Part shown: in pieces, positions 16,888 through 25,507 of the stretch
Layout of the letters: every line of letters begins with the position of its first letter
How positions within the stretch are numbered: the first letter of the stretch is position 1
NCBI GenBank assembly: GCA_039804245.1
Contig: JBDLWO010000065.1
Location: forward strand, 1-64,000
Direction: 5' to 3'
Length of the DNA: 64,000 nt
DNA from: M3007 sp039804245
Lineage (GTDB): Bacteria > Bacteroidota > Bacteroidia > Chitinophagales > Saprospiraceae
Notes under the pieces: model-generated
What the model was told of the DNA's origin: nothing
The model's input: the letters and a program-made list of their open reading frames with translations, nothing else
Databases searched by the model: none
Translations under genes and position numbers: made by a program

Positions 16888-18036
16888 TTACCCGGGGCAG
16901 GGTGCCAGCGAACGGAATATGCTGACGTACTTCTGTTCTTCCAGGCTCCAGTCGTATTTCAGTCGCTCTTCACGCAGGCGCGCCCGTCTGTGCAGGAGTT
17001 CATTTTTATCCAGACTGCCAATCAATACCTTCAGTGACTCAGCATCGGGAGCCACCGTCCAGCCACCACCGGTCTGAGAAACAATACGTGCCATTTCGGG
17101 CAGGTCACTCACGATAAATGGTGTACATGCTTTCAGATACTCGAATATCTTGTTGGGCAGGCACAGATAATGATTCAAACAGGTATTGGGTATCAGATGT
17201 ATTCCCGCATCGGCAGAACGGGTATAATCAAGCAGTTCGTGTTGGGGGACCGCTGGCAAATAGTGAATATTTGGATGTTTTTTGGCACTTTCACTCAGTT
17301 TGCCAGCCATTGTGCCGTAACCCATAAATACAATATGATAAGGTCGGCCGAGAGCAACAAACGCCGACAGGAGCGACTCCAGCCCGCGGGCTTCACTCAG
17401 CAAACCCTGATAAAGGAAAAGCATTTCACCTTCTCCGATTCCGAAAATTGTTCTGAGGTTCCTTCCCGGGGTATATTCATCAGGGGGATTACCCGCCGGA
17501 ATATTGTACACAGCTGTGAAGCCAGTCAAACCGTATGTCGACTGATACCACCTGCCGATGGATTCATTTACAACAATCAGCGCATCAACAAAACGGAAAC
17601 TGATTCTCTCTACAATTCTGACTATGTGCCGGAGCAGCGGATTGGTACCGTGCACTTCAGATTCCAGTTCATGCGGGTCATAAATCAGTCGCGCCCCGGT
17701 GGTCAGTTTGAGCAGTACGCAAACCGGCAATACATGAACGGAGTGACAGTTTACTACATTGGGGTGTAACCGGGCCGCATATCTGTACGCCCTGATGCAA
17801 AACAAAAAATAGGTAAAATAGCGGCTGAACCGACCGGCTGTTTCAGCATACATGCCAGGTACCCGATGCACGGTGACACCCCCGGACAGCGGTGTCACTT
17901 CGACTTCACCGGCAGTACCGAGCGACACTATTTCCACCCTTTCGGCCAGTCCGAGCCGGATGATACTGCCCGTTTCCTTGATGATTCGGGTAGTATAGGG
18001 CGTAATTTCCCCCGGGTATATATGTGTATTCACCAT
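16888..18036 (-). CDS. Glycosyltransferase, GT4/GT1-type
   Basis: 382 aa with the two-Rossmann GT-B layout. The N-terminal half includes VVNCHSVHVLPVCVLL and LIYDPHELESEVHG. The C-terminal donor-binding half includes FLYQGLLSEARGLESLL and the nucleotide-sugar region PNKIFEYLKACTPFIVSDLPEM with the conserved Glu. It is probably a cytoplasmic enzyme adding a sugar to a lipid-linked glycan. The ATG at 18036 is preferred over the GTG at 18039. It is the last gene of a four-gene minus-strand cluster, 5 bases after the preceding stop. Confidence 0.85.
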   Translation of the reverse strand: MVNTHIYPGEITPYTTRIIKETGSIIRLGLAERVEIVSLGTAGEVEVTPLSGGVTVHRVPGMYAETAGRFSRYFTYFLFCIRAYRYAARLHPNVVNCHSVHVLPVCVLLKLTTGARLIYDPHELESEVHGTNPLLRHIVRIVERISFRFVDALIVVNESIGRWYQSTYGLTGFTAVYNIPAGNPPDEYTPGRNLRTIFGIGEGEMLFLYQGLLSEARGLESLLSAFVALGRPYHIVFMGYGTMAGKLSESAKKHPNIHYLPAVPQHELLDYTRSADAGIHLIPNTCLNHYLCLPNKIFEYLKACTPFIVSDLPEMARIVSQTGGGWTVAPDAESLKVLIGSLDKNELLHRRARLREERLKYDWSLEEQKYVSIFRSLAPCPG

Positions 18037-18041
18037 CACGA

Positions 18042-19199
18042 TCAGCTGTTCACGGTTGAAAGTATTTCCTGATAATAACTGAACAGTGACGCTGCGCTGG
18101 AACGCACATCGAATGCCCGGCGGATATACCCGTTCAGTATAGCTGCCCGTTTACCGGCTTCATCCTGATTTTCACAGGCAGCACTGAGTTGCTGAAACAA
18201 ATGCCCTGCATCCCCGCTTTTGAAAATAAATCCACCCTCGCCATTCAGCAGCAGTTCAGGTATTCCACCTGCATCAGAAGCGACCACTGTGAGTCCGAGC
18301 AATCCGGCTTCTTTCAGGGCATTCGGGATACCCTCACTGAGGCTCGGGTACACGATGATGTCGCAACCAGCGAGAATATCCAGAGCTTCCCCATGTTTCT
18401 TCTGACCATAAAATATCACGTTGGGAAAGGCCTCAAGTCCGAACTTCTGCGTGTAATTACCAACAAGATGCCACTCGTAGCGCGGCCCGGCGAACTGCGG
18501 ATACCGGCCAATCAGTTCAGCAATCAGGGGAATTCCCTTTGCTTCTGAAATTTCGCCCAGATACGTCAGTCTGACAACCGTTGAATAATCTCGTTTTTGA
18601 GCAACAATATCGGTACTGACATCAATCCCGTCGTGAATAACCCTGACATCCGGAGCTCCAAAGAGGCGGAGTTTAAAGGCAAGTGCATTACTGACGGCAA
18701 TAATCCCGTCGGCAGACCGGAGTGCTTTGCCGAGCAGAAAGCGATTGATGCGGGAAACGACCGGATCAACATTGACATCCGTGCCGATGGCAGAAACAAT
18801 GTATGGAATCCCCTTCCATCTTTTCAAAAACCGGGCGACTGCACCATTCGGATAGGTGTAGCGCGCATCAATGAGAGAAATCTCCCGCCAGAGGGGCAAA
18901 TGTATTATAGCGAGAAACCTGAAAATGTGCGCCAGACCAGTGTAATGTTCGCGGGGGGTTGCCAGATAACGGGGGCGATGAATACGAAGTCGTCCGCGTT
19001 CCTCATACTTTGGAATACCTGTGTATTTCCGGTAACGGGATATATTTCCGAGGAGCGCCGGCACAAATGGTACGGGCGCGACCACGTGAATAATGCCGGC
19101 CTCTTCCGGCAGGTTATTCAGCATACGCTCGAAGAAAATACCCGTTACCCCGTTGTTGGAGGGCAAGGGAAAGTTATTGACTATCCAGGCTATTTTCAC
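18042..19199 (-). CDS. Glycosyltransferase family 4 protein
   Basis: A 385-aa GT-B enzyme. The N-terminus KIAWIVNNFPLPSNNGVTGIFFERM is typical of the family if translation starts at the GTG at 19199, and the start at 19238 would add an atypical 13 residues and lengthen the overlap with the preceding gene. Further motifs are YIVSAIGTDVNVDP, IAVSNALAFKL, VIHDGIDV and the donor-site region CDIIVYPSLSEGIPNALKEA with the E-x7-E motif, followed by VVASDAGGIPELL. It probably acts in synthesis of a surface polysaccharide. It overlaps the upstream gene by 26 bases. Confidence 0.87.
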   Translation of the reverse strand: MKIAWIVNNFPLPSNNGVTGIFFERMLNNLPEEAGIIHVVAPVPFVPALLGNISRYRKYTGIPKYEERGRLRIHRPRYLATPREHYTGLAHIFRFLAIIHLPLWREISLIDARYTYPNGAVARFLKRWKGIPYIVSAIGTDVNVDPVVSRINRFLLGKALRSADGIIAVSNALAFKLRLFGAPDVRVIHDGIDVSTDIVAQKRDYSTVVRLTYLGEISEAKGIPLIAELIGRYPQFAGPRYEWHLVGNYTQKFGLEAFPNVIFYGQKKHGEALDILAGCDIIVYPSLSEGIPNALKEAGLLGLTVVASDAGGIPELLLNGEGGFIFKSGDAGHLFQQLSAACENQDEAGKRAAILNGYIRRAFDVRSSAASLFSYYQEILSTVNS

Positions 19200-20334
19200 G
19201 GTGTGAAGATGGGGATAACAGTGCAGAACCGATAGCATTTTTCATATTTCCCGCATTAAGTTCCGGCTCAAAGAGATATTTCACGGCCTGTGCGCGTGCA
19301 ACCATTTCCTGTTGCAGAGGTTTGCTGGAGAGGAAGTCGGACAATTCTCTGGTGATTTCATTTTGATCACGGGTAGAAATGACCAGTCCGCACGCATTTT
19401 CTCTGAAAAAAGCGGCCAGAAAGTAATCTTCGGGGCAGTGTACCACTATGGGAACACCGGAGGCGAGAAATTCGGGGGTCTTCGTAGGGAAAACAGTTGC
19501 CATTTCATCAGGATGAACAGAACTTTCATCGGGCCAGTTGAGACAAAGCATCAGCAGACGGTGGCCGGCGACAGCCGACAGATAATCGGCACGTGAGCTG
19601 TAAAAGCACTGCTGAATGAAATCGGTGTTGAATCCGAACAGTCGGAGATCCTTTTCGGGGGTATTACCAGTGAAGGTGGCATTCATGCCCGCACGGGTAC
19701 ACGCATGCGTCATGCGTGCGAGTGCGCGATGATTGATACCGTATACAGCTCCGCTCCAGAAAGCACGGCCATTGCCCCGGGGGGTAACAGGCAGAACTTC
19801 TTCAGGATAAATATGCCGTACCACCGTTGTCTGCAGTCCGTATTTGCGTGCATAAAGATCCTTCATTCCATCACTGATGACAAATACGGCCGCAGCTGAG
19901 CCCAATACGGTTTTCTGAACCCTGGCAGCAACCCGGCGAAGGGGGCCCCTTGAGAGCGCCTCTTCAATGGTATCATGCAAATAGGCGAAATAAGGGACTC
20001 CGAGCCTGTTGGCCTCTTTTACTGCTGCGCTGAAAAGCGTGAGCTGCGGATAGGCTGCGATGATAAAAGCCGGTTTATAGCGTCGGATCAGAACAGCAAT
20101 TTTGATGCGCGCAGCAAATTCCGACAAAACGTGGCCAAAGATGAGCAATCTTCTGGGCAGAAAACTGTAGTTGAATCCGGCTGATTCGGCTGCTGCATCG
20201 TGGTTTGTTCTCCTTCCGGACGATACCGTGATAATCCTCCCCGCATCCAGATACTTAACCAGCATGCTGTTTACGACAGCGGATCCTCCGCGGGCCGGAG
20301 GCAGACAATCTGATATATAGAGAATGGTAAACAT
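19174..20334 (-). CDS. Glycosyltransferase (GT4-like)
   Basis: A 386-aa GT-B-type protein starting MFTILYISDCLPPARGGSAVVNS. The N-terminal acceptor domain contains FIIAAYPQLTLFSAA and FAYLHDTIEEALSRGPLRR, and the C-terminal half contains a recognisable donor region (TKTPEFLASGVPIVVHCPED). It is more divergent than its neighbours in the centre. Its 3' end overlaps the next gene by 26 bases and its start is 17 bases after the GT2 stop, so all four genes appear co-transcribed. Confidence 0.82.
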   Translation of the reverse strand: MFTILYISDCLPPARGGSAVVNSMLVKYLDAGRIITVSSGRRTNHDAAAESAGFNYSFLPRRLLIFGHVLSEFAARIKIAVLIRRYKPAFIIAAYPQLTLFSAAVKEANRLGVPYFAYLHDTIEEALSRGPLRRVAARVQKTVLGSAAAVFVISDGMKDLYARKYGLQTTVVRHIYPEEVLPVTPRGNGRAFWSGAVYGINHRALARMTHACTRAGMNATFTGNTPEKDLRLFGFNTDFIQQCFYSSRADYLSAVAGHRLLMLCLNWPDESSVHPDEMATVFPTKTPEFLASGVPIVVHCPEDYFLAAFFRENACGLVISTRDQNEITRELSDFLSSKPLQQEMVARAQAVKYLFEPELNAGNMKNAIGSALLSPSSHRENSLDSQ

Positions 20335-20351
20335 GCCCGATCACAAACTGG

Positions 20352-21290
20352 TCAACGCCCGAACAGTCCTGTCAGAAAGCCTGATCCATAGCTGGTGTGA
20401 ATAATCGGATAAGTAAACAGAACAAATATCCTTGCACGGAGTCGAAGGGGTGATATGAGCGAGAAATAAAGGGACAAGATCAGGTATAACATCAGGGGCG
20501 CACACCACAACGGCCACCAGAAACAAACAGGCAAGCTCAGGAGATAAATAACGAAGCATGAGGGCACCAGATGCCTTGGTCTGACAGAGGAAACAACTTT
20601 TTTGAATACAAGGGGCTTGTACAAACCATACTGAAAATACTGTTTCGCGAGTCCTTTCAGCGAATTCCGGACGAAATAGGTAATTTTAAGATCAGGAATC
20701 ATCAGAATACGAAGTCCCAGACTGTTCATCCGGTAGTGAAATTCGTCGTCCTGGTCTCGGACAAGTTCTTCATCAAAATAACCGGCAACGTCGAATACTT
20801 TCCGGTTGTAAACGGCAAAAGCGACACTGTCAACATATTTCTTTTCAGGTTCTGTACGGAATTCAGTGTCACCTACCCCAAACTTGGTACCCATGGCATA
20901 GGCGATTGCCTCACCGGAGGTTCCCTTGCCCTGATGGATAAGAAATCCGCCGGCTGCATCACAAACACCGGACTCAAGATATTCAACGCATACCCTGAAG
21001 TAATCGGCAGGGTAAAGCGAATGTGCTCCTATCAGTGCGATATAACGGCCCTTCGCTACCTTGCAGGCATTATTGAAGGCATTACTTACATACCTGCCAG
21101 GGTTATCAACCAGTATGATATTGTTGTATTTCTCTGCGGCTTCGGCAATTTTATGCCTGGTTCCATCTTCAGAACCTGCATCTGAAAAGATGATCTCCTT
21201 ATCGAGGTCATCCATTTCGTTGAGAGATTGCACCAGTTTCCCGATGTTATCAGCCTCGTTAAAGACAGGAATTATTACGGATAACTTCAA
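20352..21290 (-). CDS. Glycosyltransferase family 2 protein with C-terminal membrane helices
   Basis: 312 aa with the GT-A fold. The N-terminus KLSVIIPVFNEADNIGKLVQSL binds the nucleotide, DAGSEDGT is the first acidic motif, GAHSLYPADYF replaces the common DxD region, and RDQDDEFHYRM contains the ED-like catalytic acidic residues. Two to three membrane helices follow (FVIYLLSLPVCFWWPLWCAPLMLYLILSL, split across helices), anchoring it to the inner membrane. A TTG start at 21290 is chosen: the upstream GTG at 21323 overlaps a -7 box, and the TTG gives the usual family N-terminus. It is the first gene of the glycosyltransferase cluster. Confidence 0.85.
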   Translation of the reverse strand: MKLSVIIPVFNEADNIGKLVQSLNEMDDLDKEIIFSDAGSEDGTRHKIAEAAEKYNNIILVDNPGRYVSNAFNNACKVAKGRYIALIGAHSLYPADYFRVCVEYLESGVCDAAGGFLIHQGKGTSGEAIAYAMGTKFGVGDTEFRTEPEKKYVDSVAFAVYNRKVFDVAGYFDEELVRDQDDEFHYRMNSLGLRILMIPDLKITYFVRNSLKGLAKQYFQYGLYKPLVFKKVVSSVRPRHLVPSCFVIYLLSLPVCFWWPLWCAPLMLYLILSLYFSLISPLRLRARIFVLFTYPIIHTSYGSGFLTGLFGR

Positions 21291-21322
21291 TTTGTAATGA
21301 TGAAAAGTGCTGAAAAGGAGCA

Positions 21323-21330
21323 CAAAATTA
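21323..21330 (-). promoter_or_regulatory. -7 promoter box of the glycosyltransferase cluster
   Basis: TAATTTTG on the minus strand, 32 bases before the chosen TTG start. No clear -33 TTTG is seen; that position is T-rich, lying in the T-run of the upstream terminator. Confidence 0.5.
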
Positions 21331-21343
21331 TTAAAATTTCATT

Positions 21344-21381
21344 AAAAAAACCCGCCAGCGGAAGTGTTTTCCACTGGCGGG
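21344..21381 (-). terminator. Rho-independent terminator of the CHU_C adhesin gene
   Basis: CCCGCCAG-C-GGAA pairs with TTCC-A-CTGGCGGG (13 bp with one mismatch), followed on the minus strand by seven T. It lies about 30 bases after the stop codon at 21410. Confidence 0.9.
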
Positions 21382-21409
21382 TACAGTTTTCACTCTTTTC
21401 GGACAGTTT

Positions 21410-24400
21410 TTATTTGAGAAGCGTCACATCTCCCTTGTTTTCATACACTGCACCATTGCCACACCGGACACGCGCATACCATGCGTAAGAGTCGGGTGTG
21501 AGTTCGGCTCCTTTGTAAGTGCCGTCCCATCCCTGTGCATTCACATCGGTGGTCTGATATACTTTTTCGCCCCAGCGCGACCACACAACAAATTCCAGTT
21601 CGACGATATTAACTCCCCGGATAATAAAGAAGTCGTTGTTGGAGTCGTTATTGGGGGTGAACGCTTTGGGTACAAAGATGAATGGCTCTTCACAAAGACC
21701 ACCCCTGTAAAATACCTCAACCTCATCCGTGGCGGTACATCCGCTGGCAGAAGTGACTGTCACTGTATAAATTATATCCGCCTCGGGTGCTGCTTCAGTG
21801 GTTGCGCTGTAGGGATCAGAAAGTCCGTCTGATGGTGACCACTCATAGGTAAACATGGTTCCGTTACCGGTAGCAATTGCCTGAACAGTGGTTGATTCCC
21901 CGTAAAAAAGTGTATCTTTCCCAATAATCCCAGCATTTACACCCACACTAATTACCTCCACTGTAAAAGTGGTATCTTTGGTGCAACCCGAGCGACTGTC
22001 AGTAACCGCAACATGATACTGGGTGGTTATCCCCGGGGAAACCTCCTGCACGGCCTCACCGGGCAGACTGGGAGTCCAGACATAACTCAGGTCTGAGCCC
22101 GGATTCAGATTCTGTACAATCAGTGATGCCGACTCACCGTAGCAGATTTGCTGTTGCAGGGAATTTACGGCAAAAGAAACAGTTCCCATATCTATTCGTA
22201 CAGAGTCAACCGCCTCACAGATACCCAGAATAGTTCTGACGTAATACTTGCCTTCTGCAATTGGGGGCAACAGGTTGAGTGTAGTACCACTGCCGATAAT
22301 ATTGGTGAAACCGGCATTATCCGACCACTCATAAATCATACCGGAGCCCAGTGCTGACAGTTGGAGGGACTCTGTTTCGGAGCAGAGTGAAATAAGGCTG
22401 GAATCAGGCAACATTTTCACAGAAGGCACAGGCTCAACGGTAACATTTACCTGTTGCGAGATGCTGCACACACCACTGGAAACAGATACCGAATAGACGG
22501 TTGACACATCGGGAGAAACTGCAGGGTTGGGTGAGTTGACTGCCAGGTCTGCATCAAACGGCGTAGACGACCAGTTATAGGTAGCATTCGGGTCGGTACC
22601 ATCCGCATTGAGTGCCACTTCTGAGCCGGCACAGATTGTTGCTGATGCAGCAATCTGATCATTAATCTGGTCAATTTCAACAGGAATGGCGAGTGTATCA
22701 CTGCATCCCGAAGAGACTGTAGCGGTTACCGTTACCATGTAGCTGCCGGCAGGGCCACTGATTGTCGGATGGTCGGTTCCGGAAGCAGTAAGTATCAGGG
22801 GCGGAAGTGCGCTCCACTGGTAAGTATCTGCAGGAGGTTGAGATACCACGCCTGCCACGAATGGCACACCTGCGCACCCGCTCGCGGGAGCAGACGGATC
22901 TGCTTCAAGCACTGGCGAGGGGAGTACAACAACCTCGACAGTTCTGATCATCTTGCACAAGCCCTGAGATATAGTAACTTCATAATTGGTAGAAACACCC
23001 GGAGAGACAACCGGGTCAGGGTTGTCAGTATCCAGTTCCGGGTCAGCAGGTATAGCCGTCCATGCATAAACAGCCCCGGTATCAAAACCGTCGTTATTCA
23101 GGGAAACAGAGTCGCCGGGGCAGATTTTCAGTAATTCCGGAATATTATCAGACACTATGATAATCTGAATAGTTGTATCATCGGTTGTGATACAACCGTT
23201 TGCATCTGTCAAAGTCAGTGTTATACGAGCTTCGCCTTCACTGTTAAAAGAGACATAAGGAGCAGCATTACTGGCTGCAGCCGGATTCCCCCCCTCGAAG
23301 GTCCAGCTCCAGTTAACCACTCCCTGCGAATTGGCATAATTGGTGAACTGAAATTGCATTGAACCGATACAGCTCACCTGTCCTCCTCCGATTTCAGGTT
23401 GTACAAGAGCGGTCGCACTGACCACCACGGTAGTATCCCAGGGATCTACACAAACAGTATTATATGGTGTGAAAGTTACCTGATAAGAACCTGCCGAAGC
23501 GTAAACGTGCGCAGGATTCATCTCTTCACTTTGCGTTCCATCACCAAAAGTCCAGATTCCACCAACGGAACTGTTATTGAAAAACTGCGTCTGAAGGCCA
23601 TCGCAGAGATTGGCGGAAATAGCCTGATCAAGAGACGGGTTATTCTGGATGGAAACGGGGATGAGGAGCGTTTGGGAACAATATGAGTTGGAAACAGTAA
23701 CTGTAACGACATAGCTGCCTGTTGGACCGGTGACTGTCGGGTTGGCGATATTGCTGTCGGAAAGGGTGAGCGATGGCGGAGCCTGCCACTGCCAGGTGAA
23801 ATTTGTGACAGTGCTTTGAGCCAATACTCCCAGTTGAAGCGGTTCGCCTTCACAGCCGATACCATTTTTGGCAGGGTCGGCCACCAGACCAACAAAACTG
23901 CCTGTCAGCGAAACGCTCACCGAGTCGGCACAACCCAAATCGCCAATGGCAATAGCAGTATAAACAGCGGTAACACCGGCGTTGACAGTTACAGTATCGG
24001 AGGGAGGGGTACCTGCAGGATTACCGGCGGCATCCACCCAGATAACACCGTTTACATCGGCAGAGGCGGTAAGTACATACAGAGAATCGCAGGAATGTAC
24101 CTCAGAGTCATTGGCCTGAAGATTGATATCTCTGACACGAATAACATTCACGGAAACAGTATCTGTACATCCCCGGTCATTTGCAATCAGCTGGTACGAT
24201 GTGGTAGAATCGGGATTGACAACAACATTTACAGGAGAAGGTGAAAACGCAAGATCGCTTAAAGGCGACCATATATACTGGTAATAAGATTTACCCCCTG
24301 AAACAGAAATTGTAACGGGCGAATTATCGCAATTGAAAGCGGTGGCGCCTGTACTCAGTTCAACATCCGGATTTTCGGGGACAAACATGGTACGACTGAC

Positions 24401-25504
24401 CAGATTGGTACAACCATTTGCGGAAACAACTCCGAGTGAGACCGTAATAGTATCACCTGCAGGCAGCCACAGGACAAGTGGACTGACATTTGGAAAAATG
24501 TATGAAGTATCGCTGGAGACAATACGCCACTCCCACGAAGCAATAGAACTGAACGCATCGGTCGAGAAATTTTCGAATCGGATGAGCGACGAATCAGATC
24601 CACACTCGAGCAGCTGTAATCCGCTCATAGCGGCATGGGGTGCTCCCCCCACCGTAATATCCACCACCTCTATCGCACGACATCCACGCAGGTCGGTCAC
24701 TTCAATCTGATAGCTGCCCGGAGACAAATTGCTGATCTGGGTTTGATTGCTGATAACCGAATCACCGGGAGGGGAAGTCCATTCGTAAAAAATCTGCGGG
24801 CTGTTTGCGGAGGCGTTGACGGTGGCGGCGCCCAGGCTGAGGCCTGCACAGGCGATATCAGTATCGGTGACCACCATTTGAATCTGATCAAGAGCGCCGA
24901 TGGAACCGCTGGCAGAGGATGAACAGCCGGTTGCGGGGTCAGTCACTGTTACAGCAACCTCCGATCCGGCGGCGAGGCCGGAAAGAACCGCCCCGTCCTG
25001 CAGTGGTTGCCCGGGGATATTCCAGCTGAATGAATAAGTACCTGCCGGAGAAACAACAGCTAAGGCTGTACCGTTGGGTACTCCGGGGCAGGCAGCGCTT
25101 TGAAGCGACAAAACGACTGAAGGGGTATCTGCGGAAGGTATGGTTATTGTTGTTTCCGTCTGGCACTGGTTGGCATCAGTGGTGGAAACAGTATAGACAC
25201 CTGCAGAAAGACCGGTCACTGTTTCTCCGGTTGCATTCCCTGGCGACCATTCATGCGTAAAAGGCATAGCGCCACCGGTGACCATGATAGTGACACTTCC
25301 ACTGGAGGAGCCCGAACAGTCGGGAGTCAGCGAAACCACTGTTACCATCAGGTTGCAGGCTGAATCCTGCCCGACAGTGGCTGAAGATGGCATCCCTGTA
25401 CCGGATGAGGCTGCAAGGGGTGCTATTCCGCAGAAAACACAGAACAATACCAGCGAAAGACTCTTGATCATGGTGTGGGTATTTTTCATCTGAGTAAAAA
25501 GCAT
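21410..25504 (-). CDS. Large secreted adhesin with Ig/PKD-like repeats and gliding-motility (CHU_C) C-terminal domain
   Basis: 1364 aa with a signal peptide (MIKSLSLVLFCVFCGIAPLAAS). The body is a string of Ig-like/SprB-like modules, each with a Cys pair and a CxG...Y/W pattern. One PKD domain lies near residue 660 (WTFGDGTQSEEMNPAHVY). The C-terminus FVPKAFTPNNDSNNDFFIIRG ... GWDGTYKGAELTPDSYAWYARV is the CHU_C/type B T9SS sorting domain. It is most likely exported by the T9SS and displayed on the surface as a SprB-like adhesin. It follows an OmpA/PD40 gene by 3 bases, and a PorP/SprF-like gene lies upstream of that; this is the usual adhesin-delivery grouping. Confidence 0.88.
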   Translation of the reverse strand: MLFTQMKNTHTMIKSLSLVLFCVFCGIAPLAASSGTGMPSSATVGQDSACNLMVTVVSLTPDCSGSSSGSVTIMVTGGAMPFTHEWSPGNATGETVTGLSAGVYTVSTTDANQCQTETTITIPSADTPSVVLSLQSAACPGVPNGTALAVVSPAGTYSFSWNIPGQPLQDGAVLSGLAAGSEVAVTVTDPATGCSSSASGSIGALDQIQMVVTDTDIACAGLSLGAATVNASANSPQIFYEWTSPPGDSVISNQTQISNLSPGSYQIEVTDLRGCRAIEVVDITVGGAPHAAMSGLQLLECGSDSSLIRFENFSTDAFSSIASWEWRIVSSDTSYIFPNVSPLVLWLPAGDTITVSLGVVSANGCTNLVSRTMFVPENPDVELSTGATAFNCDNSPVTISVSGGKSYYQYIWSPLSDLAFSPSPVNVVVNPDSTTSYQLIANDRGCTDTVSVNVIRVRDINLQANDSEVHSCDSLYVLTASADVNGVIWVDAAGNPAGTPPSDTVTVNAGVTAVYTAIAIGDLGCADSVSVSLTGSFVGLVADPAKNGIGCEGEPLQLGVLAQSTVTNFTWQWQAPPSLTLSDSNIANPTVTGPTGSYVVTVTVSNSYCSQTLLIPVSIQNNPSLDQAISANLCDGLQTQFFNNSSVGGIWTFGDGTQSEEMNPAHVYASAGSYQVTFTPYNTVCVDPWDTTVVVSATALVQPEIGGGQVSCIGSMQFQFTNYANSQGVVNWSWTFEGGNPAAASNAAPYVSFNSEGEARITLTLTDANGCITTDDTTIQIIIVSDNIPELLKICPGDSVSLNNDGFDTGAVYAWTAIPADPELDTDNPDPVVSPGVSTNYEVTISQGLCKMIRTVEVVVLPSPVLEADPSAPASGCAGVPFVAGVVSQPPADTYQWSALPPLILTASGTDHPTISGPAGSYMVTVTATVSSGCSDTLAIPVEIDQINDQIAASATICAGSEVALNADGTDPNATYNWSSTPFDADLAVNSPNPAVSPDVSTVYSVSVSSGVCSISQQVNVTVEPVPSVKMLPDSSLISLCSETESLQLSALGSGMIYEWSDNAGFTNIIGSGTTLNLLPPIAEGKYYVRTILGICEAVDSVRIDMGTVSFAVNSLQQQICYGESASLIVQNLNPGSDLSYVWTPSLPGEAVQEVSPGITTQYHVAVTDSRSGCTKDTTFTVEVISVGVNAGIIGKDTLFYGESTTVQAIATGNGTMFTYEWSPSDGLSDPYSATTEAAPEADIIYTVTVTSASGCTATDEVEVFYRGGLCEEPFIFVPKAFTPNNDSNNDFFIIRGVNIVELEFVVWSRWGEKVYQTTDVNAQGWDGTYKGAELTPDSYAWYARVRCGNGAVYENKGDVTLLK

Positions 25505-25507
25505 GGA

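Noticed and set aside
18597..19235. 212-codon plus-strand frame in the glycosyltransferase cluster
   Set aside because: It is antisense to a well-supported GT4 gene and lacks any recognisable domain.
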